Origin: Pseudorhodobacter antarcticus
GTDB lineage: Bacteria; Pseudomonadota; Alphaproteobacteria; Rhodobacterales; Rhodobacteraceae
Direction of reading: 5' to 3'
DNA: 64,000 bases
NCBI GenBank assembly: GCA_945862435.1
Contig: CAMAXX010000002.1
Span: 62,001 to 126,000, forward strand
Shown: positions 17,132 through 26,638 of the stretch, in pieces
Layout: each line of letters opens with the position of its first letter
Position numbering within the stretch: position 1 is the first letter of the stretch
Position numbers and translations under genes: made by a program
The notes under the pieces: model-generated
Told to the model about the DNA's origin: nothing
The model's input: the letters and a program-made list of their open reading frames with translations, nothing else
The model's database searches: none

Positions 17132-17947
17132 ATGACGCCCTTGTTGACCGACCTTGCCGCCCTGTCCCGCAACCGCGCCCGCGCGCACGATATGCTGTGG
17201 CAGCATGAGGCTTTGATTGAGGTTCAAGATCGCCTTGCGGAGGTTAACAAACCGTTAACCGACATTGCCGTTATCACTGATTTTCCTGGTGTTTGGCGCG
17301 ATTTGGGCGCGAACGTCACGCTTATTCCCCACGCCGAGGTGCTGGCCCTGCAAGCGGGGCCCTTTGACGCGGTTATTCACGCTATGGGCCTGCACTGGGC
17401 AAATGATCCTGTGGGTCAATTGGTGCAGGCGCGCCGCGCCTTGCGCCCCGATGGGTTGCTGATCGCGCTATTGTTTGGCGGGCAGACGCTCTATGAACTG
17501 CGCGCAAGCCTTGCGCAGGCAGAGGCGGAGGTTTCGGGCGGCCTTTCGCCGCGCGTTCTGCCCATGGGCGAGATCCGCGATTTGGGTGGGCTGCTTCAAC
17601 GCGCGGGGCTGGCCCTGCCTGTGGCTGATAGCTTTACCAAAACACTGATGTATCGCGATCTGCCGCATTTGTGCGCCGATCTGCGCGCCTTTGGCGAGAC
17701 AAGCGCCCTTGCCGCCCGCCCGCGCCATTTTGCGCGCCGCGCCATCTTTGCCCGCGCTGGCAAGATTTATGCCCAGCATTACGGGCAGATGGGCGCGCGC
17801 ATCCCCGCAACCTTTGAAGTTTTGTGCCTGACAGGCTGGGCCCCGCATGAGAGCCAGCAAAAGCCCTTGCGCCCCGGATCAGCCGCAGCCCGCCTTGCCG
17901 ATGCCCTTGGCGCGGCCGAGATTATTCTGCCCCAAAAGGACAGTTGA
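17132..17947 (+). CDS. SAM-dependent methyltransferase-like protein (NDUFAF5/BioC-related)
   Basis: 271 residues resembling the alphaproteobacterial family related to NDUFAF5 and BioC. The C-terminal block LTGWAPHESQQKPLRPGSAAARLADALG is diagnostic for this family. The methyltransferase part is recognisable at FDAVIHAMGLHWANDPVGQLVQARRALRPDGLLIALLFGG (motifs II-III), while the glycine-rich SAM motif I is not evident upstream (TDIAVITDFPGVWRDLGANVTLIPHAEVLAL). SAM binding may therefore be weak or absent, as in other members. The ATG at 17132 was chosen because the longer frame is antisense to comF. Its last four bases precede hemH; function unknown. Confidence 0.82.
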   Translation: MTPLLTDLAALSRNRARAHDMLWQHEALIEVQDRLAEVNKPLTDIAVITDFPGVWRDLGANVTLIPHAEVLALQAGPFDAVIHAMGLHWANDPVGQLVQARRALRPDGLLIALLFGGQTLYELRASLAQAEAEVSGGLSPRVLPMGEIRDLGGLLQRAGLALPVADSFTKTLMYRDLPHLCADLRAFGETSALAARPRHFARRAIFARAGKIYAQHYGQMGARIPATFEVLCLTGWAPHESQQKPLRPGSAAARLADALGAAEIILPQKDS

Positions 17948-17997
17948 CGCTGCTGTGGGCCACGCTAAGTGACACCAAAGAATCAAAGGACACGAAC

Positions 17998-19071
17998 ATG
18001 ACCGACGTTTTGGCAGGCGACGTTTTGGCAGGAACTGGCCGCCTTGCGCACGCGCCCGTAAGTCATCCCACCGTGAAAGCCCCCAAAATCGGTATTCTGC
18101 TGGCCAATTTGGGCACGCCTGACGGCTATGACTATTGGTCGATGCGCCGCTATTTGAACGAATTTTTGTCGGACAAACGCGTGGTCGATATTTCTGATTG
18201 GATTTGGCAGCCGCTGCTGCAACTGGTTATTCTCACAAAACGGCCGTTTACTTCGGGCGCGAATTACAAACTGATCTGGAACCATGATAAAAACGAAAGC
18301 CCGCTGCTGACGATTACCAAAGACCAGACTGCCGCCATCGCCGCCGCGATGAAGGCGCGCTACGGCGACGCAGTGATGGTTGATTTCGCCATGCGATATG
18401 GCAACCCATCGACCGCATCCAAAGTGCAGGCAATGGTCGCAGCGGGTTGTGAAAAAATCCTGTTTTTCCCGCTATATCCCCATTACGCAGGGGCCACATC
18501 GGCCACGGCCAATGACGCGTTCTTTGCCGCCCTGCGCACGGAAAAACGCCAGCCTGCCGCCCGCACTGTAGCCGAATACTTTGCCCATCCTGCCTATATC
18601 AAGGCGCTGGCAGATTCGGTTCGCAATGCCTATGCCAAGCTAGATCATGTTCCCGATATGCTGGTTGCCAGCTATCACGGGATGCCGTTGCGGTATCTGA
18701 TGGAAGGCGATCCCTATCACTGCCACTGCGCCAAAACCACGCGGCTTTTGCGCGAGGAACTGGGTTGGGACAAAGAACGCATTAACACCACTTTTCAATC
18801 GGTGTTCGGGCGCGAAGAATGGCTGAAACCCTATACCGTGGAGCATGTGGCGGAACTGGCCAAAGCTGGCATGAAACGCATCGCTGTGATGGCACCTGCC
18901 TTTTCTGCCGATTGTATTGAGACGCTTGAGGAAATCAACGGTGAGATTCGCGAAGCCTTTGAACACGCGGGCGGCGAGGAGTTTACCTATATCCCCTGCC
19001 TGAACGACGACGCGGACCATATCGCTGCGTTGGAACAGGTGATTGTCGAAAATCTGGGCGGGTGGGTGTAA
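17998..19071 (+). CDS. hemH: Ferrochelatase
   Basis: 357-residue ferrochelatase that inserts Fe2+ into protoporphyrin IX, the final step of heme synthesis. Seen: IGILLANLGTPDGYDYWSMRRYLNEFLSDKRVVD at the N-terminus. The catalytic His is in VASYHGMPLRYLMEGDPYHCHCAKT, and the second metal/porphyrin Glu is in AFSADCIETLEEINGE. The extra Cys residues near the active site (HCHCAKT) are common in alphaproteobacterial enzymes. The ATG at 17998 follows AAAGGA and is preferred to an upstream TTG in frame. It is convergent with the xylR gene, their coding ends abutting at 19071/19072. It lies outside any heme operon. Confidence 0.97.
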   Translation: MTDVLAGDVLAGTGRLAHAPVSHPTVKAPKIGILLANLGTPDGYDYWSMRRYLNEFLSDKRVVDISDWIWQPLLQLVILTKRPFTSGANYKLIWNHDKNESPLLTITKDQTAAIAAAMKARYGDAVMVDFAMRYGNPSTASKVQAMVAAGCEKILFFPLYPHYAGATSATANDAFFAALRTEKRQPAARTVAEYFAHPAYIKALADSVRNAYAKLDHVPDMLVASYHGMPLRYLMEGDPYHCHCAKTTRLLREELGWDKERINTTFQSVFGREEWLKPYTVEHVAELAKAGMKRIAVMAPAFSADCIETLEEINGEIREAFEHAGGEEFTYIPCLNDDADHIAALEQVIVENLGGWV

Positions 19072-20367
19072 CTACTGCGCCGCGATATCTCGGCCGAGGT
19101 TGGCCAAAATCGCCTCGGTCGTTTGCGATAGGGCCAGCGCCGCTGCGCCATGCGCCCAGAGCAAATCGCCCCAAGCGTGAATTTCAATTGGCGGGCGTGG
19201 GCGGCCTGTATTGATGACCAGATTTTCCATTTCGGCCAAGGTTTCTTCGGCATACAGGTAATCATAGCGCATCCGCTCGCCCGACAGGATAATCAGCGCG
19301 GGGTCGAACAGGTTGATGACGTTCGACAGGCCCACCGCCAAATAGCGCCCTGCGCGGCGGAAGATGGATTTGGCGATGGCGTTGCCCGCCTTGGCCTGAT
19401 CGTACAGGCTTTCCAGCAGAACGGTCATCGACTGGCCTTCTTTATGGCCCCAATTCAGCGCGGTTGTCGCCTCGCGGGCAAGGGCGTAGTCGGCGATATA
19501 AGCCTCTAGGCAGCCGCGCTGGCCGCAGCGGCACAGCGCACCATCTAGCTGCACCTTGGTGTGGCCCAGTTCCATCCCGACGCGCTGCGAGCCGCGAAAA
19601 ATGCGGTGGCCCAGCACAAGGCCCATGCCCACACCATGTTCCATGGTCACCACAGCGAAATCGGCAATACTGCGCCCGCCGCCAAACCACAGCTCGGCCA
19701 AGGCGACCATATTTGCATCATTGTCGATATGCACAGGCAGGCCCAAATGTGCACTTGCCGCCGCCGCCAGCGGCACATTGCGCAAGCTAAGTATAGATGA
19801 CCACAGAACGACGCCCTGTTCCATATCCACAAAGCCCGGCACACCAAGCCCAACCGCCGATAATTGGCTGCGCGCCAAACCCGCCTTTTCGCACACGCGG
19901 TCAAGCAGGGATTCCATCGTGGCCAGCAGGTCGGGCAGGCTCATGGCGCCTAAGACATGAGGATAGCTGACATCGGCCAGCAAATTGCCCGCAAAATCCA
20001 CGATCACGGCGGTATTCTCGCGGTCAGACACTTTCATACCCGCCACCAAATGCGCACCCGCGCGCACACCCAGTTGCACGGCAGGGCGGCCGCGACCCGC
20101 ATCAGGGCGCCCAGAATCCCCGTCGCGCGGGGCCGCCACCTCTTCAATCAAACCCGATTCGATCAGATCGGCGGTCAGCGTGGTGATTGTCGCAGGGCTA
20201 ACGCCCAATTCCTTTGCCACTTGCACCCGCGCAATTAAACCTGCTGCGCGCACCCGCTCGAACACTTGCTGGCGCAGAGGGCGCAGCAAATCGGGCAGGG
20301 GGGGAATCAGTGGCCCTACACCCTTTCGGGCGCTGGCCTCGTCCTCCCTCGGTGAAAACGGTGGCAT
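19072..20367 (-). CDS. xylR: ROK-family xylose operon repressor
   Basis: 431 residues. The N-terminal winged helix-turn-helix (VRAAGLIARVQVAKELGVSPATITTLTADLIESGLIEE, about residues 38-76) is followed by a ROK sugar-kinase fold with the cysteine zinc motif CRCGQRGCLEAY near 298. By family knowledge it would bind the operator without sugar and release it on binding xylose or a related ligand. It is divergent from xylFHGBA across a 246-base gap that holds three phased 11-base repeats and a perfect palindrome, its likely targets. ROK kinase catalytic residues are not all retained, as expected for a regulator. The call as xylose regulator rests on context. Confidence 0.9.
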   Translation of the reverse strand: MPPFSPREDEASARKGVGPLIPPLPDLLRPLRQQVFERVRAAGLIARVQVAKELGVSPATITTLTADLIESGLIEEVAAPRDGDSGRPDAGRGRPAVQLGVRAGAHLVAGMKVSDRENTAVIVDFAGNLLADVSYPHVLGAMSLPDLLATMESLLDRVCEKAGLARSQLSAVGLGVPGFVDMEQGVVLWSSILSLRNVPLAAAASAHLGLPVHIDNDANMVALAELWFGGGRSIADFAVVTMEHGVGMGLVLGHRIFRGSQRVGMELGHTKVQLDGALCRCGQRGCLEAYIADYALAREATTALNWGHKEGQSMTVLLESLYDQAKAGNAIAKSIFRRAGRYLAVGLSNVINLFDPALIILSGERMRYDYLYAEETLAEMENLVINTGRPRPPIEIHAWGDLLWAHGAAALALSQTTEAILANLGRDIAAQ

Positions 20368-20452
20368 TACTTTAATCCCTGAATGAAAACTGCGCTGTTT
20401 TGTTCGAATATCTCTGTTATTTTTGCGGTTCGGCTAAAAATTGCTGCATTGC

Positions 20453-20485
20453 GGCGAAACTCTGGCGCAAATCTGGCGAAACTTT
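20453..20485 (+). repeat. Three tandem 11-base repeats upstream of xylF (candidate operator)
   Basis: Three head-to-tail units GGCGAAACTCT, GGCGCAAATCT and GGCGAAACTTT occupy 20453-20485. The 11-base period puts each on the same helical face, as expected for cooperative protein binding. They sit between the divergent xylR and xylF genes, 33 bases before a TTGACA -35 hexamer. The binding protein (XylR or another activator) is not known. Confidence 0.55.
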
Positions 20486-20498
20486 CATCACAATCAAC

Positions 20499-20523
20499 AT
20501 TGCGCGCAATTTTTATTTTGACA
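20499..20523 (+). promoter_or_regulatory. Palindrome and -35 hexamer of the xylF promoter region
   Basis: A perfect 12-base palindrome ATTGCGCGCAAT (20499-20510) is followed by TTGACA (20518-20523). I find no good -10 hexamer at 16-18 bases, which would fit a promoter needing an activator. The palindrome next to the -35 is a reasonable regulator site. Downstream, TGAAA (20526-20530) and TTTCA (20544-20548) form another weak inverted pair. Confidence 0.4.
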
Positions 20524-20613
20524 ACTGAAATTATTCACGGCAGTTTCACCATGTCTCGGCGATTCTGCCGAGTTGGCCGTTATTGCTGGCCAGATCCATA
20601 GGGAGGATACTCA

Positions 20614-21639
20614 ATGCGTAAGGCAATTCTACTCGCAGTTATCGCTGCGGCTGGGTTCTCGACTGCTGCACTGGCAGAGGGAAAGAAAATCGGCGTCTCT
20701 TGGGGCAGCTTCCAAGAAGAGCGCTGGAAAATCGACGAAGCAGCGCTGAAAGCCGCTTTGGAAGCACAAGGCAACGAATACGTTTCGGCTGACGCTGAAT
20801 CGTCCTCGGCCAAGCAGCTGACCGATATCGAAGCGCTGATTGCACAAGGCGTTGACGCGCTTATCATCAACGCATGGGACAAAGACGCGATCCTGCCTGC
20901 GATTGACAAGGCAGCCGCTGAAGGCATTCCAGTTCTGGGCTATGACCGCCTGATCGAAGACAACCGCACCTTCTATCTGACCTTCGACAACGTCGGCGTG
21001 GGCCGTATCATTGCCGAAACAGTTAAGGCAGCCAAGCCAGATGGCAACTATGCCATCATCAAGGGCGACCCAGGCGATCCAAACGCTGGCTTCTTGCTGC
21101 AAGGCATGATGGAAGTCATCGGCGCAGATGTGGAAGCTGGCACGATCAAGATTGTTGGCGAAGCGTCGACCGACGGCTGGAAGCCAGAGAATGCTCAGAA
21201 GAACATGGAGCAGATCCTGACCGCAAACAACAACGCAGTTGATGCTGTTCTGTCACAAAACGACGGCATGGCTGGCGGCGCAGTGGCTGCTTTGGCCGCA
21301 CAAGGCTTGAACATTCCAGTTGGCGGCCAAGACGGTGACCTTGCTGCGATCAACCGCGTTGCACGCGGCACCCAGACCGTTTCGGTTTGGAAGAACGTGC
21401 GCGATCTGGGCAAAATCGCTGGTGAAGTGGCATCGGCATTGGCCGATGGCGGAGCGCTGGATTCAATCCCGAACGCTGTAAAGTTCTCGGGCGGCGAAAA
21501 GGGCGTTGAAATGAACGCTATTCTGCTGGCACCAACCCCATTGACCAAAGACAATCTGAACTTGGCGATTGACGCAGGTCACATCACCAAAGAACAGGCT
21601 TGCGAAGGCGCAATGGAAGGCGTTGCCGCTTGCCAGTAA
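20614..21639 (+). CDS. xylF: D-xylose ABC transporter periplasmic substrate-binding protein
   Basis: 341-residue periplasmic sugar-binding protein of the XylF/RbsB class. A Sec signal peptide (MRKAILLAVIAAAGFSTAALA) is cut at about residue 21. The mature start KKIGVSWGSFQEERWKIDEAALKAALEAQG and the segments INAWDKDAILPAIDKAAAEGIPVLGYDRL and VDAVLSQNDGMAGGAVAALAAQGL are the typical xylose-binding pattern. GGGAGG precedes the ATG. Codon choice is more uniform and less GCGC-rich than in the neighbours, as for a highly expressed gene. A strong hairpin follows the stop, which would favour its mRNA over the downstream permease part. Confidence 0.96.
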   Translation: MRKAILLAVIAAAGFSTAALAEGKKIGVSWGSFQEERWKIDEAALKAALEAQGNEYVSADAESSSAKQLTDIEALIAQGVDALIINAWDKDAILPAIDKAAAEGIPVLGYDRLIEDNRTFYLTFDNVGVGRIIAETVKAAKPDGNYAIIKGDPGDPNAGFLLQGMMEVIGADVEAGTIKIVGEASTDGWKPENAQKNMEQILTANNNAVDAVLSQNDGMAGGAVAALAAQGLNIPVGGQDGDLAAINRVARGTQTVSVWKNVRDLGKIAGEVASALADGGALDSIPNAVKFSGGEKGVEMNAILLAPTPLTKDNLNLAIDAGHITKEQACEGAMEGVAACQ

Positions 21640-21651
21640 TGGTATGAATAT

Positions 21652-21685
21652 TATGCCAGCGGGGAAACCCGCTGGCATAGTTTTT
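21652..21685 (+). terminator. Intercistronic hairpin between xylF and xylH
   Basis: Perfect 12-base-pair stem TATGCCAGCGGG / CCCGCTGGCATA closed by a GAAA tetraloop, followed by GTTTTTC. It starts 13 bases after the xylF stop, and xylH begins 104 bases further on. It should act as a partial terminator or 3'-end stabiliser, giving more binding protein than permease. Confidence 0.8.
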
Positions 21686-21789
21686 CGCGCAGAAGACCCC
21701 GCCTTGGATCGGTCTATGCCCCATGTGGCCGTGTTTGGCATTTGGCCCAAACCTTTGCCCACGTCCCAGCCAATAGTGGTGGATCACCT

Positions 21790-23109
21790 ATGTCAAACAA
21801 TGCGCACGCCCCTGCGACCAAAGACGCCCAGATGGGCGCAATCGCCCGCTTTCTGCAAGCAACCGAGATCAACACCCGCCTTTTGGGGATGGTCGGCGCG
21901 CTGCTGCTGATTTGGGGCGGTTTTCACATTTATGGTGCTGTGTTCAACGGGCAAGGCGCGTTTATCACCCCGCGCAACCTGTGGAACCTGATGGTGCAAA
22001 CCTCGTCCATTGGCATCATGGCAACGGGCATGGTGCTGGTGATTGTCACCCGCAATATCGATTTGTCGGTGGGCAGTTTGATTGGTGTGACGGGCATGGC
22101 CATGGGTATTTTGCAGGTGGAAATCTTGCCCGATTATGTCGGCATTGGGCATTGGTCGATTTGGATCATCACTGCGATCGTTGGCCTTGCGCTGGGCGCG
22201 CTGATTGGGGCGTTTCACGGCTGGCTGATTGCGTACCGCGACATTCCGTCGTTTATCGTCACGCTGGGCGGCCTTATGGTGTGGCGCGGCATGGCGTTTT
22301 TGTCGGCGGGGGGTAAAACCATTGCGCCAGTGGACGCAAATTTTGCCCTGCTGGGCGGCGGGCCTTATGGCACTGTGGGCGAAATGGGCAGTTGGATTGT
22401 GGGCGCAATTGCTGCCGCTGGCGTGATCTGGATGATCGTGGCAGGCCGCGCATCGCGCAGCAAGCACGACTTTCCCCAACGCCCCATGTGGGCCGAATAT
22501 GTGCTGGGCGCGCTTGGCCTTGGCCTGATTGCAGGCACAGTCTGGATTGTAAACGCCTATCCATGGCCCAAGGGAATTGTCAAAGATTACGCCGCCGCCA
22601 ATGGTCTGACCCTAGACCCTGAAACAACTTTTATCAGCCATGGCTTTGCGATTCCTGTTCTGATCTTGTTGGGCGTGGGTATCTTGATGACTATTTTGAT
22701 GACCCGCACCCGATTTGGCCGCTATGTCTTTGCCATCGGTGGCAACCCCGAAGCGGCCGCGCTGGCGGGGATCAACACCAAGGCGATGACGACCAAGATT
22801 TTCGCCCTAATGGGGATGCTGTCGGGCCTTGCAGCCGTGATCGCCTCGGCGCGCCTAAACTCGGCCACCAACGCGCTGGGCACGTTGGACGAGCTGTACG
22901 TCATCGCCGCCGCCGTCATTGGGGGCACATCGCTGGCGGGCGGGGTTGGCACGATTTACGGGGCAATCCTTGGTGCGCTGGTGATGCAGTCGTTGCAATC
23001 GGGCATGGTTCTGATCGGATTTGACGCAGCAGTGCAGCGGATCGTCGTGGGCGTCGTTCTGGTGCTGGCCGTGTATCTGGACAATCTTTACAACAAAGCC
23101 GTGAAATAA
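21790..23109 (+). CDS. xylH: D-xylose ABC transporter permease
   Basis: 439-residue inner-membrane permease of the ribose/xylose (BPD_transp_2) type. About ten hydrophobic segments are visible from residue 30 ([22 protein letters not shown]) to the C-terminus ([15 protein letters not shown]). The family signature region [42 protein letters not shown] (about 320-362) and [27 protein letters not shown] are present. The start [12 protein letters not shown] at 21790 is chosen over an upstream in-frame codon in the spacer; GTGGATCACCT precedes it, so the ribosome site is weak. With XylG it forms the membrane-spanning transporter fed by XylF. Confidence 0.95.
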   Translation: MSNNAHAPATKDAQMGAIARFLQATEINTRLLGMVGALLLIWGGFHIYGAVFNGQGAFITPRNLWNLMVQTSSIGIMATGMVLVIVTRNIDLSVGSLIGVTGMAMGILQVEILPDYVGIGHWSIWIITAIVGLALGALIGAFHGWLIAYRDIPSFIVTLGGLMVWRGMAFLSAGGKTIAPVDANFALLGGGPYGTVGEMGSWIVGAIAAAGVIWMIVAGRASRSKHDFPQRPMWAEYVLGALGLGLIAGTVWIVNAYPWPKGIVKDYAAANGLTLDPETTFISHGFAIPVLILLGVGILMTILMTRTRFGRYVFAIGGNPEAAALAGINTKAMTTKIFALMGMLSGLAAVIASARLNSATNALGTLDELYVIAAAVIGGTSLAGGVGTIYGAILGALVMQSLQSGMVLIGFDAAVQRIVVGVVLVLAVYLDNLYNKAVK

Positions 23110-23119
23110 GGGGCCCGAC

Positions 23120-23890
23120 ATGACAAATGCCATGACAAACACAGGAACGCCCTTGGTCGAGCTGCGCGACATCTCGATTTCCTTTGGCGGGATCAAGGCC
23201 GTCGATAACGTCACTGTCGATCTTTATCCGGGCGAAGTTGTGGGCCTGCTGGGCCACAACGGTGCGGGCAAGTCGACCCTGATAAAATGTCTTTCGGGCG
23301 CGTATCAGATGGACAGCGGCGAGATTTTGATCAGCGGCAAGCGGGTGGATATCCAAAACCCCCGCGATGCGCGCGCGCAAAACATTGAAACCATCTATCA
23401 AACGCTGGCCTTGGCCGACAATTTGGATGCAGCGTCCAACCTGTTCTTGGGGCGCGAGATTGTGGGGCCTGGAGGTTTTCTGGACGACAGCGCGATGGAG
23501 GCGGAAACCCGCAAAATCATGGCGCGTCTGAACCCGAATTTCCGCAAGTTCAACGTGCCTGTTTCCGCGCTTTCGGGTGGGCAGCGCCAATCGGTCGCCA
23601 TCGCCCGCGCTGTGTATTTTAACGCCAAAATCCTGATCATGGACGAGCCGACGGCGGCCCTTGGCCCGCAAGAGACGCAAATGGTGGCCGAGCTTATTCA
23701 GGAATTGAAAAAGCAGGGTCTTGGCATTTTCCTGATTGAACATGACATCCATAACGTCATGAAACTATGCGACCGCGCTGTGGTGATGAAAAACGGCCAG
23801 CGTGTGGGCACGGTGAATGTGAATGAAGTGACCGATGATGACATTTTGGGCATGATCATTATGGGTAAGAAACCCGCTAAGGCCGCATAA
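23120..23890 (+). CDS. xylG: Sugar ABC transporter ATP-binding protein (single-domain XylG-like)
   Basis: 256-residue ATPase with Walker A GHNGAGKS (about residues 45-52), signature LSGGQRQS (about 152-159), Walker [12 protein letters not shown] (about 173-183) and the switch His in IEHDIHNV. The classical E. coli XylG and RbsA are double-ATPase proteins of about 500 residues; this is a single domain, so it must dimerise to power the transporter. Such short versions are common in alphaproteobacterial xylose and fructose operons. It starts 10 bases after xylH and its stop overlaps the xylB start by one base (TAATG). Confidence 0.9.
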   Translation: MTNAMTNTGTPLVELRDISISFGGIKAVDNVTVDLYPGEVVGLLGHNGAGKSTLIKCLSGAYQMDSGEILISGKRVDIQNPRDARAQNIETIYQTLALADNLDAASNLFLGREIVGPGGFLDDSAMEAETRKIMARLNPNFRKFNVPVSALSGGQRQSVAIARAVYFNAKILIMDEPTAALGPQETQMVAELIQELKKQGLGIFLIEHDIHNVMKLCDRAVVMKNGQRVGTVNVNEVTDDDILGMIIMGKKPAKAA

Positions 23891-25326
23891 TGTATATCGG
23901 CCTTGATTTGGGGACATCAGGGCTGAAGGGCATTCTGATTGATGATAACCAGCAGGTGCTTGCCGAGGCGACTGCGCCCTTAAGCGTGCAGCGCCCGCAT
24001 GATGGGCACAGCGAGCAACTGCCCGCCGACTGGATTTCGGCCGCCGAGGCGGTGATGGATCAACTTGCCGCGCATGGCATCTCGAAAGTGCGCGCTATTG
24101 GTTTGTCGGGGCATATGCATGGCGCAACTTTGCTGGATAAATCAGACGAGGTTTTGCGCCCCTGCATTTTGTGGAATGACACCCGCAGCCATACCGAGGC
24201 AGGTGCGATGGATGCAAACCCTGCCTTTCGCGCGCTGTCGGGCAATATCGTGTTTCCGGGCTTTACCGCGCCAAAACTGGCTTGGGTGCGCCGTAACGAG
24301 CCGAAAATCTGGGATAAGATTGCTAAGGTACTGCTGCCCAAAGATTATCTGCGTCTATGGCTGACGGGCGCGTATGTGGCCGAGATGTCCGATGCTGCGG
24401 GCACGTCATGGCTGGATACGGGCGCGCGGGATTGGTCGGATGAATTGCTGGCCGCAACGGGCCTGACGCGCGATCATATGCCGTCTTTGGTGGAGGGTTC
24501 TGCAGTGTCGGGTCAGATGCGTGGCACTCTTGCCGCGCGCTGGGGCCTGCCACCCGGCGTGGTGATTGCGGGCGGGGGCGGCGACAATGCCGCCTCTGGT
24601 GTGGGCGTGGGCGTTGTGCGTGCGGGCGAGGCGTTTGTTTCGCTTGGCACATCGGGCGTGCTGTTTGCCGCCAATGCGGGCTATCAGCCCGACCCTGCGA
24701 CCGCGGTGCATACGTTTTGCCATGCCTTGCCAAATACTTGGCACCAGATGGGCGTGATCTTGGCCGCGACCGATGCGCTGAACTGGTATGCGGGCCTTGT
24801 TGGGGCAGATGCCGCCACCCTGACGGGGGAACTTGGCGCGTTGCAAGCCCCCAGCAAAACCACGTTTCTGCCTTACTTAGGCGGCGAGCGGACGCCGCTG
24901 AACTCGGCCTCTATTCGTGGGGCGTTTACAGGGCTGGAACATGCCACCGACCGCATGGGCGGCACCCGGGCCGTGCTGGAAGGCGTGACTTTTGCCATCC
25001 GCGATTGCGCGGATGCACTGGCCGCCACGGGAACGCGCATCGAAAACCTGCTGGCCGTTGGGGGCGGCTCGCGCAGCGATTACTGGCTTTCTGCCATTGC
25101 CACCGCGCTAAACTGCCCCATCTCGCTGCCCGTATCGGGCGATTTTGGCGGCGCCTTTGGCGCGGCGCGGCTGGCGATTATGGCGGCCACTGGGGCAGGG
25201 GCGGAAATTGCCACCTTGCCCAAAATCGCGCGCCAAATCCTGCCCGACCCCGCCCTAACCGCCGCTTTTGATACGGGCCATGCACGCTATCGCGCCGCTC
25301 AATCCGCCATTCTTGGTATATCCTAA
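23890..25326 (+). CDS. xylB: Xylulokinase
   Basis: 478-residue FGGY-family kinase that phosphorylates D-xylulose to xylulose 5-phosphate, feeding the pentose phosphate pathway. Seen: N-terminal phosphate-1 motif YIGLDLGTSGLKGILID; LSGHMHGATLLD and PCILWNDTRSHTEAG of the substrate site; the phosphate-2 and adenosine regions SLGTSGVLFAAN and LLAVGGGSRSDYWL. Length is standard. Coupled to xylG by a one-base overlap and followed 9 bases later by xylA. Confidence 0.96.
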   Translation: MYIGLDLGTSGLKGILIDDNQQVLAEATAPLSVQRPHDGHSEQLPADWISAAEAVMDQLAAHGISKVRAIGLSGHMHGATLLDKSDEVLRPCILWNDTRSHTEAGAMDANPAFRALSGNIVFPGFTAPKLAWVRRNEPKIWDKIAKVLLPKDYLRLWLTGAYVAEMSDAAGTSWLDTGARDWSDELLAATGLTRDHMPSLVEGSAVSGQMRGTLAARWGLPPGVVIAGGGGDNAASGVGVGVVRAGEAFVSLGTSGVLFAANAGYQPDPATAVHTFCHALPNTWHQMGVILAATDALNWYAGLVGADAATLTGELGALQAPSKTTFLPYLGGERTPLNSASIRGAFTGLEHATDRMGGTRAVLEGVTFAIRDCADALAATGTRIENLLAVGGGSRSDYWLSAIATALNCPISLPVSGDFGGAFGAARLAIMAATGAGAEIATLPKIARQILPDPALTAAFDTGHARYRAAQSAILGIS

Positions 25327-25335
25327 GGAACTGAT

Positions 25336-26637
25336 ATGTCAGACTTTTTCAAAGGCATTCCCGCCGTCACATACGAAGGCCCTGCCAGTGCAAACGAATT
25401 TGCCTTTCGCCACTATAACCCTGACGAGGTGATTTTGGGCAAGCGGATGGAAGACCATCTGCGCTTTGCCGTGGCCTATTGGCACAGCTTTGCTTGGCCA
25501 GGGGGTGATCCGTTTGGTGGGCAGACGTTCCAGCGCCCTTGGTTTGGCGACAGCATGGATTTGGCGCGCCTAAAGGCTGATGTGGCGTTCGAGATGTTCG
25601 ATATTCTGGGGGCTCCGTTCTATTGCTTTCACGATGCCGATATGCGGCCCGAAGGCGCGAATTTTGCCGAGTCCAAGCGTAACTTGGATGTGATGGTTGA
25701 TTATCTGGCTGAAAAGCAGGCCAAACATAAGACCCAGCTTTTGTGGGGCACGGCCAACATGTTTTCGCACCGCCGCTGGATGTCGGGCGCGGCCACCAAC
25801 CCCGATCCAGATGTTTACGCCTATGCCAGCGCCACGGTGAAGGCGAATATGGATGCCACGCTAAAACTGGGCGGGCAGAACTATGTGCTTTGGGGCGGGC
25901 GCGAGGGGTACGAGACCCTGCTGAACACCGATTTGAAATCCGAGCGCGACCATGCGGGCCGTTTCTTGCAGCAGGTTGTTGAATACAAATACAAAATTGG
26001 TTTCAAAGGCGCGATTTTGATCGAGCCAAAACCGCAGGAACCATCGAAGCATCAGTATGACTATGATGTGGCCACGGTGTATGGGTTCTTGAAAGATTTC
26101 GGTTTAGAAAAGGAAGTGCAGACCAACATCGAACAGGGCCATGCGATTTTGGCGGGTCATTCGTTTGAACATGAAATTGCTACGGCGGCGGCGCTGGGTA
26201 TTTTCGGGTCGATCGACATGAACCGCAACGATTATCAATCGGGCTGGGATACCGACCAATTCCCCAACAACCATGCTGAAAAGGCCGTTGCGTTTTACGA
26301 GATTCTGCGCGCGGGCGGTTACACTACGGGCGGCACGAATTTTGACGCAAAAGTGCGCCGCCAATCATTGGACGCCGAAGATCTGATTTTGGCCCATGTT
26401 GGCGGGATGGACACCTGCGCGCGGGCGTTGAAATCTGCCGTAGCGCTGATGGAATCGGGCGAAATGGAGGTCGCGCGCGATACCCGCTATGCAGGCTGGC
26501 AAACACCCGCCGCGCAGGCCATGCTGAAAGGTTCGCTAGAGGATGCCGCCGCCCGCGTCACCAGCGAAGGGCTGGAACCCCAGCCCAAATCTGGCCGCCA
26601 AGAGCGTCTGGAAAACCTTTGGAACAGGTTCGTATAA
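25336..26637 (+). CDS. xylA: Xylose isomerase
   Basis: 433-residue class II xylose isomerase that converts D-xylose to D-xylulose with two divalent metals. Signatures seen: [14 protein letters not shown] (catalytic His-Asp), [17 protein letters not shown], the metal-binding [38 protein letters not shown] and [21 protein letters not shown]. It closes the operon, with AAGGAA before the ATG. The tyrosine- and tryptophan-rich sequence and the length match the longer class II enzymes of Gram-negative bacteria. The next gene starts two bases after its stop, so read-through into the haloperoxidase is likely. Confidence 0.98.
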   Translation: MSDFFKGIPAVTYEGPASANEFAFRHYNPDEVILGKRMEDHLRFAVAYWHSFAWPGGDPFGGQTFQRPWFGDSMDLARLKADVAFEMFDILGAPFYCFHDADMRPEGANFAESKRNLDVMVDYLAEKQAKHKTQLLWGTANMFSHRRWMSGAATNPDPDVYAYASATVKANMDATLKLGGQNYVLWGGREGYETLLNTDLKSERDHAGRFLQQVVEYKYKIGFKGAILIEPKPQEPSKHQYDYDVATVYGFLKDFGLEKEVQTNIEQGHAILAGHSFEHEIATAAALGIFGSIDMNRNDYQSGWDTDQFPNNHAEKAVAFYEILRAGGYTTGGTNFDAKVRRQSLDAEDLILAHVGGMDTCARALKSAVALMESGEMEVARDTRYAGWQTPAAQAMLKGSLEDAAARVTSEGLEPQPKSGRQERLENLWNRFV

Positions 26638-26638
26638 C

